Source of the DNA: Nostoc sp. HK-01
GTDB taxonomy: Bacteria; Cyanobacteriota; Cyanobacteriia; Cyanobacteriales; Nostocaceae
Length of the DNA: 64,000 bases
NCBI GenBank assembly: GCA_003990705.1
Contig: AP018318.1
Span: 3,909,501-3,973,500 of the forward strand
Direction: 5' to 3'
Part shown: piece by piece, positions 28,701-36,607 of the stretch
How the letters are laid out: each line of letters begins with the position of its first letter
Position numbering within the stretch: the first letter of the stretch is position 1
The notes under the pieces: generated by a model
What the model was told of the DNA's origin: nothing
Database searches by the model: none
What the model saw: the letters and a program-made list of their open reading frames with translations, nothing else
Position numbers and translations under genes: made by a program

Positions 28701-29177
28701 GAGTTATTAGGCCGAGTCAAAAAAGTTGCTATAGAAGGCTATAGCCATCAAGACGTACCTTTTGAAAAGCTGGTAGAAGAGTTACAACCAAAACGCAACC
28801 TCAGCTATAACCCTTTATTTCAGGTAATGTTTATTTTTCAAAATACAGGGATACCATCAATTGAACTTCCAGAATTAACTTGGAAACCGCAAGAAGTAGA
28901 TAGTGGTACATCAAAATTTGATTTGAAACTGAGCATTTGGGAAAATGCAGCCAACTTTCAAGGTTCAATTGAGTACCAAACAGACTTATTTAATGCTGCA
29001 ACTATCAGCCGGATGGCTAATCATTTTGAACTATTGTTGCAAACCATAGTTAATCAGCCAAATATCTCCTTACAAGATTTAGCTGCTAGTGTTGCCAAGT
29101 TTGAGCAAAAACAATTAGAAACTATCAGTCTGCAAAAACTGAAGTTGAGTAAACGCACTGCAATTAGTCAAGGATAA
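25716..29177 (+). CDS. Lipoinitiation protein FAAL-ACP-C
   Basis: The 1153-residue starter enzyme has a fatty acyl-AMP ligase (about 1-590; YTSGSTGTPKGVMLSHGN about residue 188, LRTGDLGF, GKIQRR), an acyl carrier domain with Ser about 638 in LGIDSL, and a condensation domain (about 695-1130) with intact HHIISDGWS about 823. The ligase activates a free fatty acid as acyl-AMP and loads it onto the ACP. The C domain acylates the first amino acid, which is bound to the next NRPS. No A domain follows the C domain. The next gene, 18 bp downstream, is a TauD-type oxygenase. FAAL rather than CoA ligase is chosen from the overall sequence look and context. Confidence 0.9.
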   Translation: MPESTTDLPENCQEVSIIKCSTLVDVLRHRSSQQANIQAFTFLQDGETQIATLTYQELDRQSCAIASQLQTLGLSGERALLLYPPGIDYLPAFFGCLYAKVVAVPAYPPRNQRNTPRILAIIKDAQPKVILTTTAILAQLQSLLADKFAIDNIHWFTTDNLAPDVEQAWQEPKINIDTLAFLQYTSGSTGTPKGVMLSHGNLLHNAEVTRQYMEHTSRSKFITWLPVYHDMGLIGGVLQPLYSGFPCIMMPPAAFLQKPYRWLQAISHYRGTTSGAPNFAYELCIEKITPEQRSTLDLSSWNVAFNGAEPIRHETLEKFATTFAECGFCPEAFYPCYGMAEATLMVSGSVKSALVRSLSLQKSDLEGNHVIDAVTNTDSSTTLVSCGRVVPQQQIVIANPETLTSCDPDEVGEIWVSGPSIGHGYWNCPEETEQTFHAYLQDTKEGPFLRTGDLGFLHNGELFITGRAKDLIIIRGRNLYPQDIELTAERSHPSLRSGSNAAFAIEVDNEERLVVVQELEFRAKPNLEEVTRAIRQAVAQEHDVQVYAVVLIKAGTIPKTSSGKIQRRSCQAELLADKLQVVNQSILDSSEDLDKTSLIKNDNSLTAYLQELIAKALKIPVHKLPLQQPLTTLGIDSLIAFDIKNAIEVDFRVSVSINDLLQDASIEYLAQQIVAEAKDIIPKQLELKPISREGQLPLCLAQERLWFLEQLEPGNPFYNVAIAIQLNGTLNITILQQSLNAIVQRHESLRTSFTSVAGQPVPIIHPCVDVQLAIEDCTIWKSIEILIQEEAQKPFDLSQAPLLRAKLLCLSANQHLLLLTTHHIISDGWSVGVLIQELATVYQAFIEGKAFPLAELPIQYADFAYWQRQWLQQEVLKTQLNYWLQQLNNIPALLQLPTDRPRPAVQSFMGKKHTLTLPQHLSAAVKDFSQQEGVTVFMTFLATYQTLLYSLSHQEDIVVGSPVAGRNHSKTQGLIGFFINTLVLRTNLSGNPTFRELLGRVKKVAIEGYSHQDVPFEKLVEELQPKRNLSYNPLFQVMFIFQNTGIPSIELPELTWKPQEVDSGTSKFDLKLSIWENAANFQGSIEYQTDLFNAATISRMANHFELLLQTIVNQPNISLQDLAASVAKFEQKQLETISLQKLKLSKRTAISQG

Positions 29178-29195
29178 AAAACTTTCTGCAAATTT

Positions 29196-30230
29196 ATGAT
29201 GATTTCCAATTCTGTAAAACCTAGTCTGAAAAGTTTAGGCGTTGCCAAACGGCAAGCTATCACAGATGTAGTGAGAATCACACCATTAATAAAGGAAAAT
29301 TCTTTACCGTTGCTCATCCAAGCAACTGTGGAAGGAGTTAATTTAGTTGCTTGGGCAGCTAACAATCAAGAATTGATTAAAAAATCTTTACTCCAGTATG
29401 GGGGTATTTTATTTCGTAACTTTCAAGTAACAGAAGTAGCGGAATTTCAGCAGTTTATTCGAGTAGTTGCAGGAGAGTTATTAGAATATCGCGATCGCTC
29501 CTCACCTCGCAGTGCAATTCAAGGTAAAATTTACACATCTACAGACCATCCAGCTAACCAAAAAATTTTGCTGCATAGCGAAAATTCTTATGCGGCTAAC
29601 TGGCCTTTAAAAATATTCTTTTATTGTGTGACCCCAGCCCAACAAGGAGGAGAAACACCCATCGCTGATATTCGCAAAGTCTATCAAAAAATTTCTCCTA
29701 CAGTTCTCGAAAAGTTCGCTAAGAAACAAGTAATGTACCTCCGCAATTTTGGCGATGGATTTGGCTTACCTTGGCAAACTGTGTTTCAAACAAATCAACC
29801 AGAAAAAGTTGCGGAATTTTGTTACCAAAATCATATAAAATTTGAATGGAAAGCAAAAAATAAACTAAGAACTTACTCTATTCGTCCTGCGATCGCTAAA
29901 CATCCAATCACAGGTGAGTATGTTTGGTTTAATCATGCCTTATTTTTCCATATCTCTAGCTTAGAAACGAACATCCGTGAGTCGTTATTAGCAGAATTTA
30001 AGGAAGAAGATATACCACATAATACTTATTACGGAGATGGTTCACCAATTGAACCAGAAGTATTACATGAAATTCGTACTGCTTACCAACAAGAAACAGT
30101 AGTTTTTCCTTGGTTGACTGGAGATATTTTGATGCTAGATAATATGCTCACCGCCCACGGAAGAAAACCATTTTTTGGTAACAGAAAAGTAGTTGTCGGT
30201 ATGGCAGAAGCATATAGTACAGATGATTAA
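29196..30230 (+). CDS. SyrP/TauD-type Fe(II)/2-oxoglutarate oxygenase 1
   Basis: The 344-residue oxygenase has the metal ligands His127 and Glu129 (LLHSENSY, HxE rather than HxD) and distal His321 with the following Arg (TAHGRKP). The FYCVTPAQQGGETPIAD segment is typical of NRPS-associated SyrP-like enzymes, which hydroxylate the beta carbon of a carrier-bound amino acid. It is the first of three paralogues in the window. Each lies immediately before an NRPS gene that begins with a condensation-like domain lacking HHxxxDG. The predicted substrate is the residue loaded by the module at 30501. Confidence 0.88.
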   Translation: MMISNSVKPSLKSLGVAKRQAITDVVRITPLIKENSLPLLIQATVEGVNLVAWAANNQELIKKSLLQYGGILFRNFQVTEVAEFQQFIRVVAGELLEYRDRSSPRSAIQGKIYTSTDHPANQKILLHSENSYAANWPLKIFFYCVTPAQQGGETPIADIRKVYQKISPTVLEKFAKKQVMYLRNFGDGFGLPWQTVFQTNQPEKVAEFCYQNHIKFEWKAKNKLRTYSIRPAIAKHPITGEYVWFNHALFFHISSLETNIRESLLAEFKEEDIPHNTYYGDGSPIEPEVLHEIRTAYQQETVVFPWLTGDILMLDNMLTAHGRKPFFGNRKVVVGMAEAYSTDD

Positions 30231-30260
30231 CTACTAAACACATAAGTTTCGCTTTCTTGA

Positions 30261-30430
30261 CTCTCCGCGTCTTGGCGCGATGGCAGTCGCTACAACAGGG
30301 GGAACCCCCTTCGGGTTTGCAGTTCCTTCTCCTAATCGGAGACGCTGCGCGTAGCTTGCTTCCCCGTAGGGGTACAAGTCGGGCATTGCCCGCCCAACGG
30401 ACTGCTCACCGTAACGCGCTGCCTCCTTTG
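30261..30430. repeat. GC-rich Nostoc-type interspersed repeat
   Basis: Markedly GC-rich sequence in an AT-rich setting, built of short palindromes such as GGGGGAACCCCC and CCCCGTAGGGG, with the frequent Nostoc string GACGCTGCGCGTAGC. The segment ACAAGTCGGG..GCCCAACG recurs at 48113-48141. It separates the first oxygenase gene from its NRPS partner. A 64-codon ORF here is just repeat sequence. Confidence 0.7.
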
Positions 30431-30500
30431 CATGAAAAAATATTTATGTAAGAGGACTATTAATCAAGAATTTCTTTCAAATTATCTAACTAGATTAACC

Positions 30501-33500
30501 ATGTTTCAAGAAATTCAGGGTTTTCAACTTTCACCCCAACAAAAGCATTTATGGCAACTACAACAAACTGATAGCCAGATATATCAGGTGAAAGCTGCTG
30601 TCTCCATTACTGGAAATCTTGATATTCAATTACTCAGAAATGCGCTAGGAACAGTTGTAAATCGGCATGAAATTCTACGTACTAATTATAAATGTCTGCC
30701 AGGGATGACAATTCCTGTACAAGTAATTACTGAACCTAAACTAAATTGGGATAAAAACTATGATTTGACTAAATATACAAGTGAAGTACAGCAAGAAAAA
30801 TTACAATTATTATTTCAGCAATTTAGTCAACAAGACTTGATTTTAGAAGTTGGGAATCATTTACATTTAGCCTTAGTAACTTTAGCTGTTAATCAATATG
30901 TTCTATTTATCAGTTTACCTGCATTATCAGCAGATAGGGAAACGCTGAAAAGTTTAATTAGAGAAATTAGCTATATTTATGCTGATAAATATAATACTCA
31001 AGCAGAAATAATGCAGTATGCTGACTTGGCAATGTGGCAGAATGAATTATTGTCAGCAGCAGACACAGAAGCAGGTAGAGAATACTGGAATAAGCAAGAT
31101 TTTTCTGCTATACAAGCCTTGCAATTACCTATAGAAAAAGAGAATGTTTCAGAATTAGGATTTCAGCCCCAAACTCATACTTTCAGACTAGATGCTTATC
31201 TGGTAGAGCAAATAGAAACACAGTATCAATCTGTATTAGCTAATTTCTTATTAGCTTGCTGGAATATTTTGCTGTGGCGGCTTACAGGACAAGATAATAT
31301 AGTTATAGGAGTAGGTACCAATGGGCGGAAATATCAAGAGCTAGAATCTAGTTTAGGTTTATTATCAAAATATCTGCCTGTAAAGTGCGAATTAAAAGAA
31401 GATTTAACTTTAGCATTGCTTTTAAATGAACTTAGCCAAACTCTTAGCGAAAATTATAACTATCAAGAATATTTTAGCGTCAATATCTTAAAAGATGTAG
31501 CGGCAAATAATCAGATTTTATTGCCAATTAGTTTTGAGTATGACGAAATTAGAGAAAAGTATAACTTTGGAGATATATCATTTACTATTGAAAATTTAGC
31601 AGCTTGCATTGATAACTACCAACTTAAACTAGCTTGTGTTCGGCAAGATAATTTTATTGATGTAGAAATTGCATATAATAGTAACTATTTTGCAGCGGCA
31701 GATATTCAACGTTTAGCAGAACAGTTACAAACATTAATTCAAAGTGCAATTTCAGAACCTAAAGCAGCAATAAATCAGTTAAAAATTCTCAGTAACAGTG
31801 AAATACAAATACTATCTGAGCTTAACAATACTAAACTAGTTTACCCTGTCAATCAGTGCATCCATCACTTATTTGAAGCACAAGTAGCCAGAACTCCTGA
31901 TAAAGTTGCTCTAGTTTTTGCTGAACAACAGCTTACTTACGAGCAATTAAATCATCGTGCTAATCAAATTGCTCATCACTTGCAAAAATTGGGTGTGGGT
32001 GCAGAGGTATTAGTAGGATTGTGCGTCGAACGTTCTTTAGATTTTGTCTTGGGTATTTTGGGGATTCTCAAAGCTGGTGGTGCATACATACCATTAGACC
32101 CCACATATCCCCAAGAACGCTTGGCGTATATGTTGCAAAACTCCCAACCAAAAGTCTTATTGACTAAAGAGTGTTTGATTAAAGAGTTACCAGCACATTC
32201 AGCAACAGTATTTTGCTTAGATATAGACGGAGATGTAATCGCCCAGGAATCAACAGAAAATCTACATCAGACAGCCGTTGCAGCTAACTTAGCATATCTA
32301 ATTTACACCTCTGGCTCAACAGGCAAACCCAAGGGAGTTAGAGTCACTCATACTAATTTGTGTCACTATGTCCAAGCGATGCAAACAGCGCTGGGTATTG
32401 TAGGAGAAGATAGATACTTACACACCGCATCAATTGCTTTCTCATCTTCTGTCAGACAGTTGATGGTACCTCTAACAAAGGGGGCAACTGTCGTGATTGC
32501 AACTGCCGAACAGCGGAAAGACCCCTTGGTGTTGTTGGCAGAAGTTCAGCAACAACAGGTGACAGTTATTGATATCGTTCCTTCTTATTGGCGGAACTGC
32601 AATCATCTTTTGAGTAGTTTACAACCAGAAGTCAGAACAAAGCTTTTAAACAACAACTTACGCTTAATTGTCTCAGCTAGTGAACCTTTGTTATCTGATA
32701 TTTGCACTCAATGGCGGTTTGGGTTCCAACACAATGCCAGTTTGATCAATATGTTTGGTCAGACAGAGACCTGTGGTATAGTTGCAGTCAATTTAATTGA
32801 GATGGGCGAAGCACCGCCTTCGGCGATCGCACAAAACGAACCAATAAAAATCGTCCCTCTTGGTCGCCCCATTGCCAACACCCAAATCTATATTTTGGAT
32901 CAATACCTACAACCTCTACCAATGGGTGTCGCTGGTGAATTATATATTGCTGGCTTAGGTATTGGTCAAGGTTATCTGCATCGCCCAGATTTGACAGCCG
33001 ACAGATTTATTCCCAACCCCTTCAGCACAGAACCGGGAACAAGGCTCTACAAAACCGGAGACTTAGGCCGTTACTTACCAGATGGAACAGTTGAATTTAT
33101 TGGTCGTAGCGACCACCAAGTAAAAATTCGCGGTTTCCGTATCGAATTAGCAGAAATAGAAACTGTGCTGTGCCAACATCCATCGGTGCGAGAAGCGGTA
33201 GTTATTGCTAGGGAAGATGCTGGAGAAAAAAGATTAGTTGCTTATTTAGTATCTAACGATGAGAATCTCCAGAATTCTAACTTTAGTAATTGTCGCAGCT
33301 TTTTAAAAGAAAGATTACCTGATTATATGCTGCCTGCTCACTTTGTGATGTTGGAAGCATTACCCTTAACACCTAATGGGAAAATTAACCGTCAAGCATT
33401 ACCAACACTAGAACAAATACAACTGCAAACAAACGCACAAAAAACGCCTCTTACTCCCGTAGAAGAAGTGATAGCCGGAATTTGGGCGCAAATTTTGAGT

Positions 33501-35021
33501 ATTGGACAAGTAAATATTGATGAAAACTTCTTTGAGTTAGGTGGTCATTCTCTATTAGCTACTCAAGTTGTTTCTCAATTACGCACAGCCTTTCAAATAG
33601 ATTTACCTTTGCGGAGTTTGTTTGAATATCCCACAGTCACTACACTGGCAGAACATATCGAGATAGCCCAAAAAGCCGGAAGACAACTACAATTACCACC
33701 TATTCAACCAGTTGGGCGAGACGGTGTATTCCCACTTGCTTTTGCCCAAATCAGGTTGTGGTTTTTGGCACAATTAGACCCAGGAAGTAGTACTTATAAC
33801 CTGTCTCGCGCCTTAAAGTTGCAAGGGGCGCTGAATATCACAGCCTTAGAACAAAGTTTGAACGAAATTATCAGTCGTCATGAAGTACTGCGAACCAGTT
33901 TTACTTGTGTAGATGAACAACCAGTCCAGGTAATTAATTATGATTGCAGTATAAAAATTCCCATAATCAACCTTCAAGATTTATCTGCTGAGGCGCGAGA
34001 AACAGAAGTTAAAAAACTGCTTAAACAAGAAGCACAAACCAGCTTTGATTTAACTACAGCCCCACTATTGAAAACCTTACTTATACAATTAGCTGCACAA
34101 GAATATGTATTAATATTTACTATTCATCATATTATTGCTGATGGCTGGTCAGCAGGTGTAATTGTCCGCGAACTTGCCGCACTTTATGAATCATTTTATA
34201 ACAACAAATCTTCTCAACTTTCAGAATTACCTATTCAGTATGGAGATTTTGCTATTTGGCAGCGTCAATGGTTGCAGGGCGAAATTTTTCAGCAACAAAT
34301 GAACTACTGGAAACAGCAATTAAGTGGTAGTCTACCAGTATTAGAACTGCCAACCGATAGACCAAGGTCTGCTATTCAAACTTTTGCTGGAAGAAAACAA
34401 TTTTTCACGATTCCTCCTACTTTAACCACTGCACTGAAAACTTTGAGCCAGCAGGAAGGAGTCACATTATTTATGACTCTTTTAGCAGCATTTCAAACAT
34501 TACTTTATCGATACACTGGACAAGAAGATATTCTCGTTGGTTCACCCATTGCTAACCGCAACTGCAAGGAAATAGAAGAGCTAATTGGCTGTTTTGTCAA
34601 TACCATAGTATTGCGGGCTAACGTGGCAGGTAATCTGAGTTTTCGGGACTTACTTAAACGAGTTAGAGAAGTTACTTTAGGCGCATATTCTCATCAAGAT
34701 TTGCCCTTTGAACAGTTGGTAGAAGAACTACAACCAAACCGCAATTTGAGTCATACACCACTGTTTCAGGTAATGTTTGCCCTCCAGAATGCCCCAATGT
34801 CCGAACTGAAACTGCCTGGTTTAAGTATTAACATAGAGGAAGTAGATACAGAAACATCTAGATTTGATTTAACTCTATTTTTAACAGAAACTCATCAAGG
34901 TTTGATAGGAGTATTTGAATATAATAGTGATTTATTTGACGCTGAAACTATCATTAGAATCCTGGGTAATTTTCAGACATTATTAGATGGGGTGGTAAGT
35001 AATCCTGAACTAGGGTGTTGA
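30501..35021 (+). CDS. NRPS I-A-T-C, 5' half of an IS-split gene
   Basis: The start is taken at 30501 (MFQEIQGFQLSPQQ), the N-terminus shared with the two paralogous modules. Domains: a condensation-like interface domain (about 1-430) in which HHxxxDG is replaced by LPALSAD about residue 139; an A domain (about 455-960); a T domain with Ser about 1014; and an active C domain (HHIIADGWS about 1208). The A domain lacks the usual Asp235 (FSSSVRQLM instead of FDxS). The code read by eye is S-S-R-D-V-A-M-G-I, so the substrate is not a standard prediction. The last four residues and stop come from the IS at 35011. The original gene continued at 36663. Confidence 0.9.
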   Translation: MFQEIQGFQLSPQQKHLWQLQQTDSQIYQVKAAVSITGNLDIQLLRNALGTVVNRHEILRTNYKCLPGMTIPVQVITEPKLNWDKNYDLTKYTSEVQQEKLQLLFQQFSQQDLILEVGNHLHLALVTLAVNQYVLFISLPALSADRETLKSLIREISYIYADKYNTQAEIMQYADLAMWQNELLSAADTEAGREYWNKQDFSAIQALQLPIEKENVSELGFQPQTHTFRLDAYLVEQIETQYQSVLANFLLACWNILLWRLTGQDNIVIGVGTNGRKYQELESSLGLLSKYLPVKCELKEDLTLALLLNELSQTLSENYNYQEYFSVNILKDVAANNQILLPISFEYDEIREKYNFGDISFTIENLAACIDNYQLKLACVRQDNFIDVEIAYNSNYFAAADIQRLAEQLQTLIQSAISEPKAAINQLKILSNSEIQILSELNNTKLVYPVNQCIHHLFEAQVARTPDKVALVFAEQQLTYEQLNHRANQIAHHLQKLGVGAEVLVGLCVERSLDFVLGILGILKAGGAYIPLDPTYPQERLAYMLQNSQPKVLLTKECLIKELPAHSATVFCLDIDGDVIAQESTENLHQTAVAANLAYLIYTSGSTGKPKGVRVTHTNLCHYVQAMQTALGIVGEDRYLHTASIAFSSSVRQLMVPLTKGATVVIATAEQRKDPLVLLAEVQQQQVTVIDIVPSYWRNCNHLLSSLQPEVRTKLLNNNLRLIVSASEPLLSDICTQWRFGFQHNASLINMFGQTETCGIVAVNLIEMGEAPPSAIAQNEPIKIVPLGRPIANTQIYILDQYLQPLPMGVAGELYIAGLGIGQGYLHRPDLTADRFIPNPFSTEPGTRLYKTGDLGRYLPDGTVEFIGRSDHQVKIRGFRIELAEIETVLCQHPSVREAVVIAREDAGEKRLVAYLVSNDENLQNSNFSNCRSFLKERLPDYMLPAHFVMLEALPLTPNGKINRQALPTLEQIQLQTNAQKTPLTPVEEVIAGIWAQILSIGQVNIDENFFELGGHSLLATQVVSQLRTAFQIDLPLRSLFEYPTVTTLAEHIEIAQKAGRQLQLPPIQPVGRDGVFPLAFAQIRLWFLAQLDPGSSTYNLSRALKLQGALNITALEQSLNEIISRHEVLRTSFTCVDEQPVQVINYDCSIKIPIINLQDLSAEARETEVKKLLKQEAQTSFDLTTAPLLKTLLIQLAAQEYVLIFTIHHIIADGWSAGVIVRELAALYESFYNNKSSQLSELPIQYGDFAIWQRQWLQGEIFQQQMNYWKQQLSGSLPVLELPTDRPRSAIQTFAGRKQFFTIPPTLTTALKTLSQQEGVTLFMTLLAAFQTLLYRYTGQEDILVGSPIANRNCKEIEELIGCFVNTIVLRANVAGNLSFRDLLKRVREVTLGAYSHQDLPFEQLVEELQPNRNLSHTPLFQVMFALQNAPMSELKLPGLSINIEEVDTETSRFDLTLFLTETHQGLIGVFEYNSDLFDAETIIRILGNFQTLLDGVVSNPELGC

Positions 35022-35048
35022 TTTTGTTGGAGAAACCCTCAAAATTTA

Positions 35049-36293
35049 TCATGCAATTTCTGTGTCGCCAGTTGAGACAGAAAACAAAATTCTTCTTTTC
35101 GAGAGCATGGATTGACCAAAAACTTGAGCCGCCCAGTCTTCAACATCTAAAAAACGGACTGTTTCTAATGCTTCTTTCACAAGAGTAGTTGTTAAATTCA
35201 TAGTTGATAAACAAATACTCAAAAACATTTGACCTATTTGTTTAAAAGGAGAACGAGAAGAAAATTGCTTGTATTTTCCAAATAGCGATTCCAAGACATC
35301 CGTTGTAGCTAATAATGTTTGTCCTGGTTGAATAAAAGAAAGTTCCTGTGTTAAATAGCTCAGAATTTTTTGTGCAAACTCTTCTGAATAATTCACAAGC
35401 GTTGTTAAGTGTTGTTGTATTATGCTGAAAGTTTCTTGATTTAGCCCACACAATTTAATTTGAGTTTCTACAAAGCGTGTTATTTGAACCATTTGCTTCC
35501 AATTTATTAGTGAGTCTTGGTAAGCAGCCAACCATGTAAATTTCTCTTTCAATTTACTATATAAAATATCTGGTTCTGTATTTGGTACTAAATCTCTTAA
35601 AATATCTAATGGTGAATTTAGCAGATATAAAGCCCAATTTACGAGTTTTTCTAAGTTAAAGTAACGGCATTGTGAGCGTTGAGAGGGCGGAGATAAGAAA
35701 GATAGTTCAGTTTGTTGCAGTTGTTTTCGACATTGACTACATTGCTGTATAAAAGACTGGTATTTATCCGACCTATGTAATTCATGCTTGAGTAATAAAG
35801 CCATTGCATGAGTTACATCATAGGTATAAATTACATCAGGATGATTTTGTTGATATAGTTTAATTCCTTTTTGAATATCACTTCCGTGGTCAGCAATTAT
35901 TTGTCGAGGACAACCACATTTGAGGCTAACTTCCGTCAATTTCTCTTGGATGAGTTCACCTCTGGTTGAATGCATAATTTCTAATGCCAGAATTTGAACA
36001 TCCTGATGCTGTAATCCTCTTCTTAGCGGCAAGATTTCTTCTTCTAGCTTTTGTTGTGAAACTCCTAAAATTACCAGTCCTTTTTCAGTTCCTAATTCTA
36101 CAGTTAAATCAACAATAAAAATCCAGTCATCTCTTATTTCTTTCTTTCTGGTTAGTTCAAAAAAACCAATTCTCCCTAACCATTTCCTAATACTACTAAA
36201 GCTGGGAGTCTCCTGTGTAAACAATTCTTTGTACAAATCAAAGGTCTTCTCGACTCCTCTATAACTATTGCCACACTCTATAACCTGTTGCAC
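35049..36293 (-). CDS. Transposase, main catalytic ORF
   Basis: The 414-residue frame opens with a GTG, but conserved-looking sequence (KGHHYSVETIQIS) extends upstream to the A9 run at 36363-36371, so it is probably made as a fusion with the 75-residue ORF. A likely DDE triad lies in IFIVDLTVELG, QIIADHGSD and TDVLESLFG. It reads opposite to the NRPS gene. I do not recognise the exact IS family. Confidence 0.75.
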   Translation of the reverse strand: MQQVIECGNSYRGVEKTFDLYKELFTQETPSFSSIRKWLGRIGFFELTRKKEIRDDWIFIVDLTVELGTEKGLVILGVSQQKLEEEILPLRRGLQHQDVQILALEIMHSTRGELIQEKLTEVSLKCGCPRQIIADHGSDIQKGIKLYQQNHPDVIYTYDVTHAMALLLKHELHRSDKYQSFIQQCSQCRKQLQQTELSFLSPPSQRSQCRYFNLEKLVNWALYLLNSPLDILRDLVPNTEPDILYSKLKEKFTWLAAYQDSLINWKQMVQITRFVETQIKLCGLNQETFSIIQQHLTTLVNYSEEFAQKILSYLTQELSFIQPGQTLLATTDVLESLFGKYKQFSSRSPFKQIGQMFLSICLSTMNLTTTLVKEALETVRFLDVEDWAAQVFGQSMLSKRRILFSVSTGDTEIA

Positions 36294-36354
36294 TGAAATC
36301 TGAATAGTTTCGACTGAATAATGATGCCCCTTGGCGACTAATTCTTCTTTTGAG

Positions 36355-36582
36355 TCAATCTCTTTTTTTTTCCTGGACTGTTTCTATGTTTGCTTTTTGT
36401 AGTTTTTCTTCAGCAATTTTGGCTCGATTCTTCCAATAATCTCTTGATGCGGATAAATCTCTCACTTTTATTTCTAATGCTCTCAGTTTTTTTTGCTTTT
36501 CCAAGGCTCTCTGTTTCCAATTGTCTCGACCCTTGTGAAATAGCCTTGCCAACCGACTACTTGGGCTTTTAAACTCTTGCAT
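36355..36582 (-). CDS. Small upstream ORF of the IS (DNA-binding or coiled-coil)
   Basis: The 75-residue, Lys/Arg-rich, helical protein (LFHKGRDNWKQRALEKQKKL) ends QEKKRD at the A9 run. Loss of one A in the transcript, or a +1 ribosomal shift, would join it in frame to the larger transposase ORF. Alone it may act as a DNA-binding or regulatory piece. Confidence 0.6.
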   Translation of the reverse strand: MQEFKSPSSRLARLFHKGRDNWKQRALEKQKKLRALEIKVRDLSASRDYWKNRAKIAEEKLQKANIETVQEKKRD

Positions 36583-36607
36583 TGACTTTGAGTTCGTTAC
36601 ATAGTTC

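Noticed and set aside
30257-30451. 64-codon ORF between oxygenase 1 and its NRPS
   Set aside because: It lies wholly in GC-rich palindromic repeat sequence and has no protein-like conservation or ribosome binding site.
30900-30940. LPALSAD in place of HHxxxDG as a sequencing error or random decay
   Set aside because: The same replacement pattern (LPAxxxD) occurs at the matching place in all three paralogous modules, with long open frames around it.
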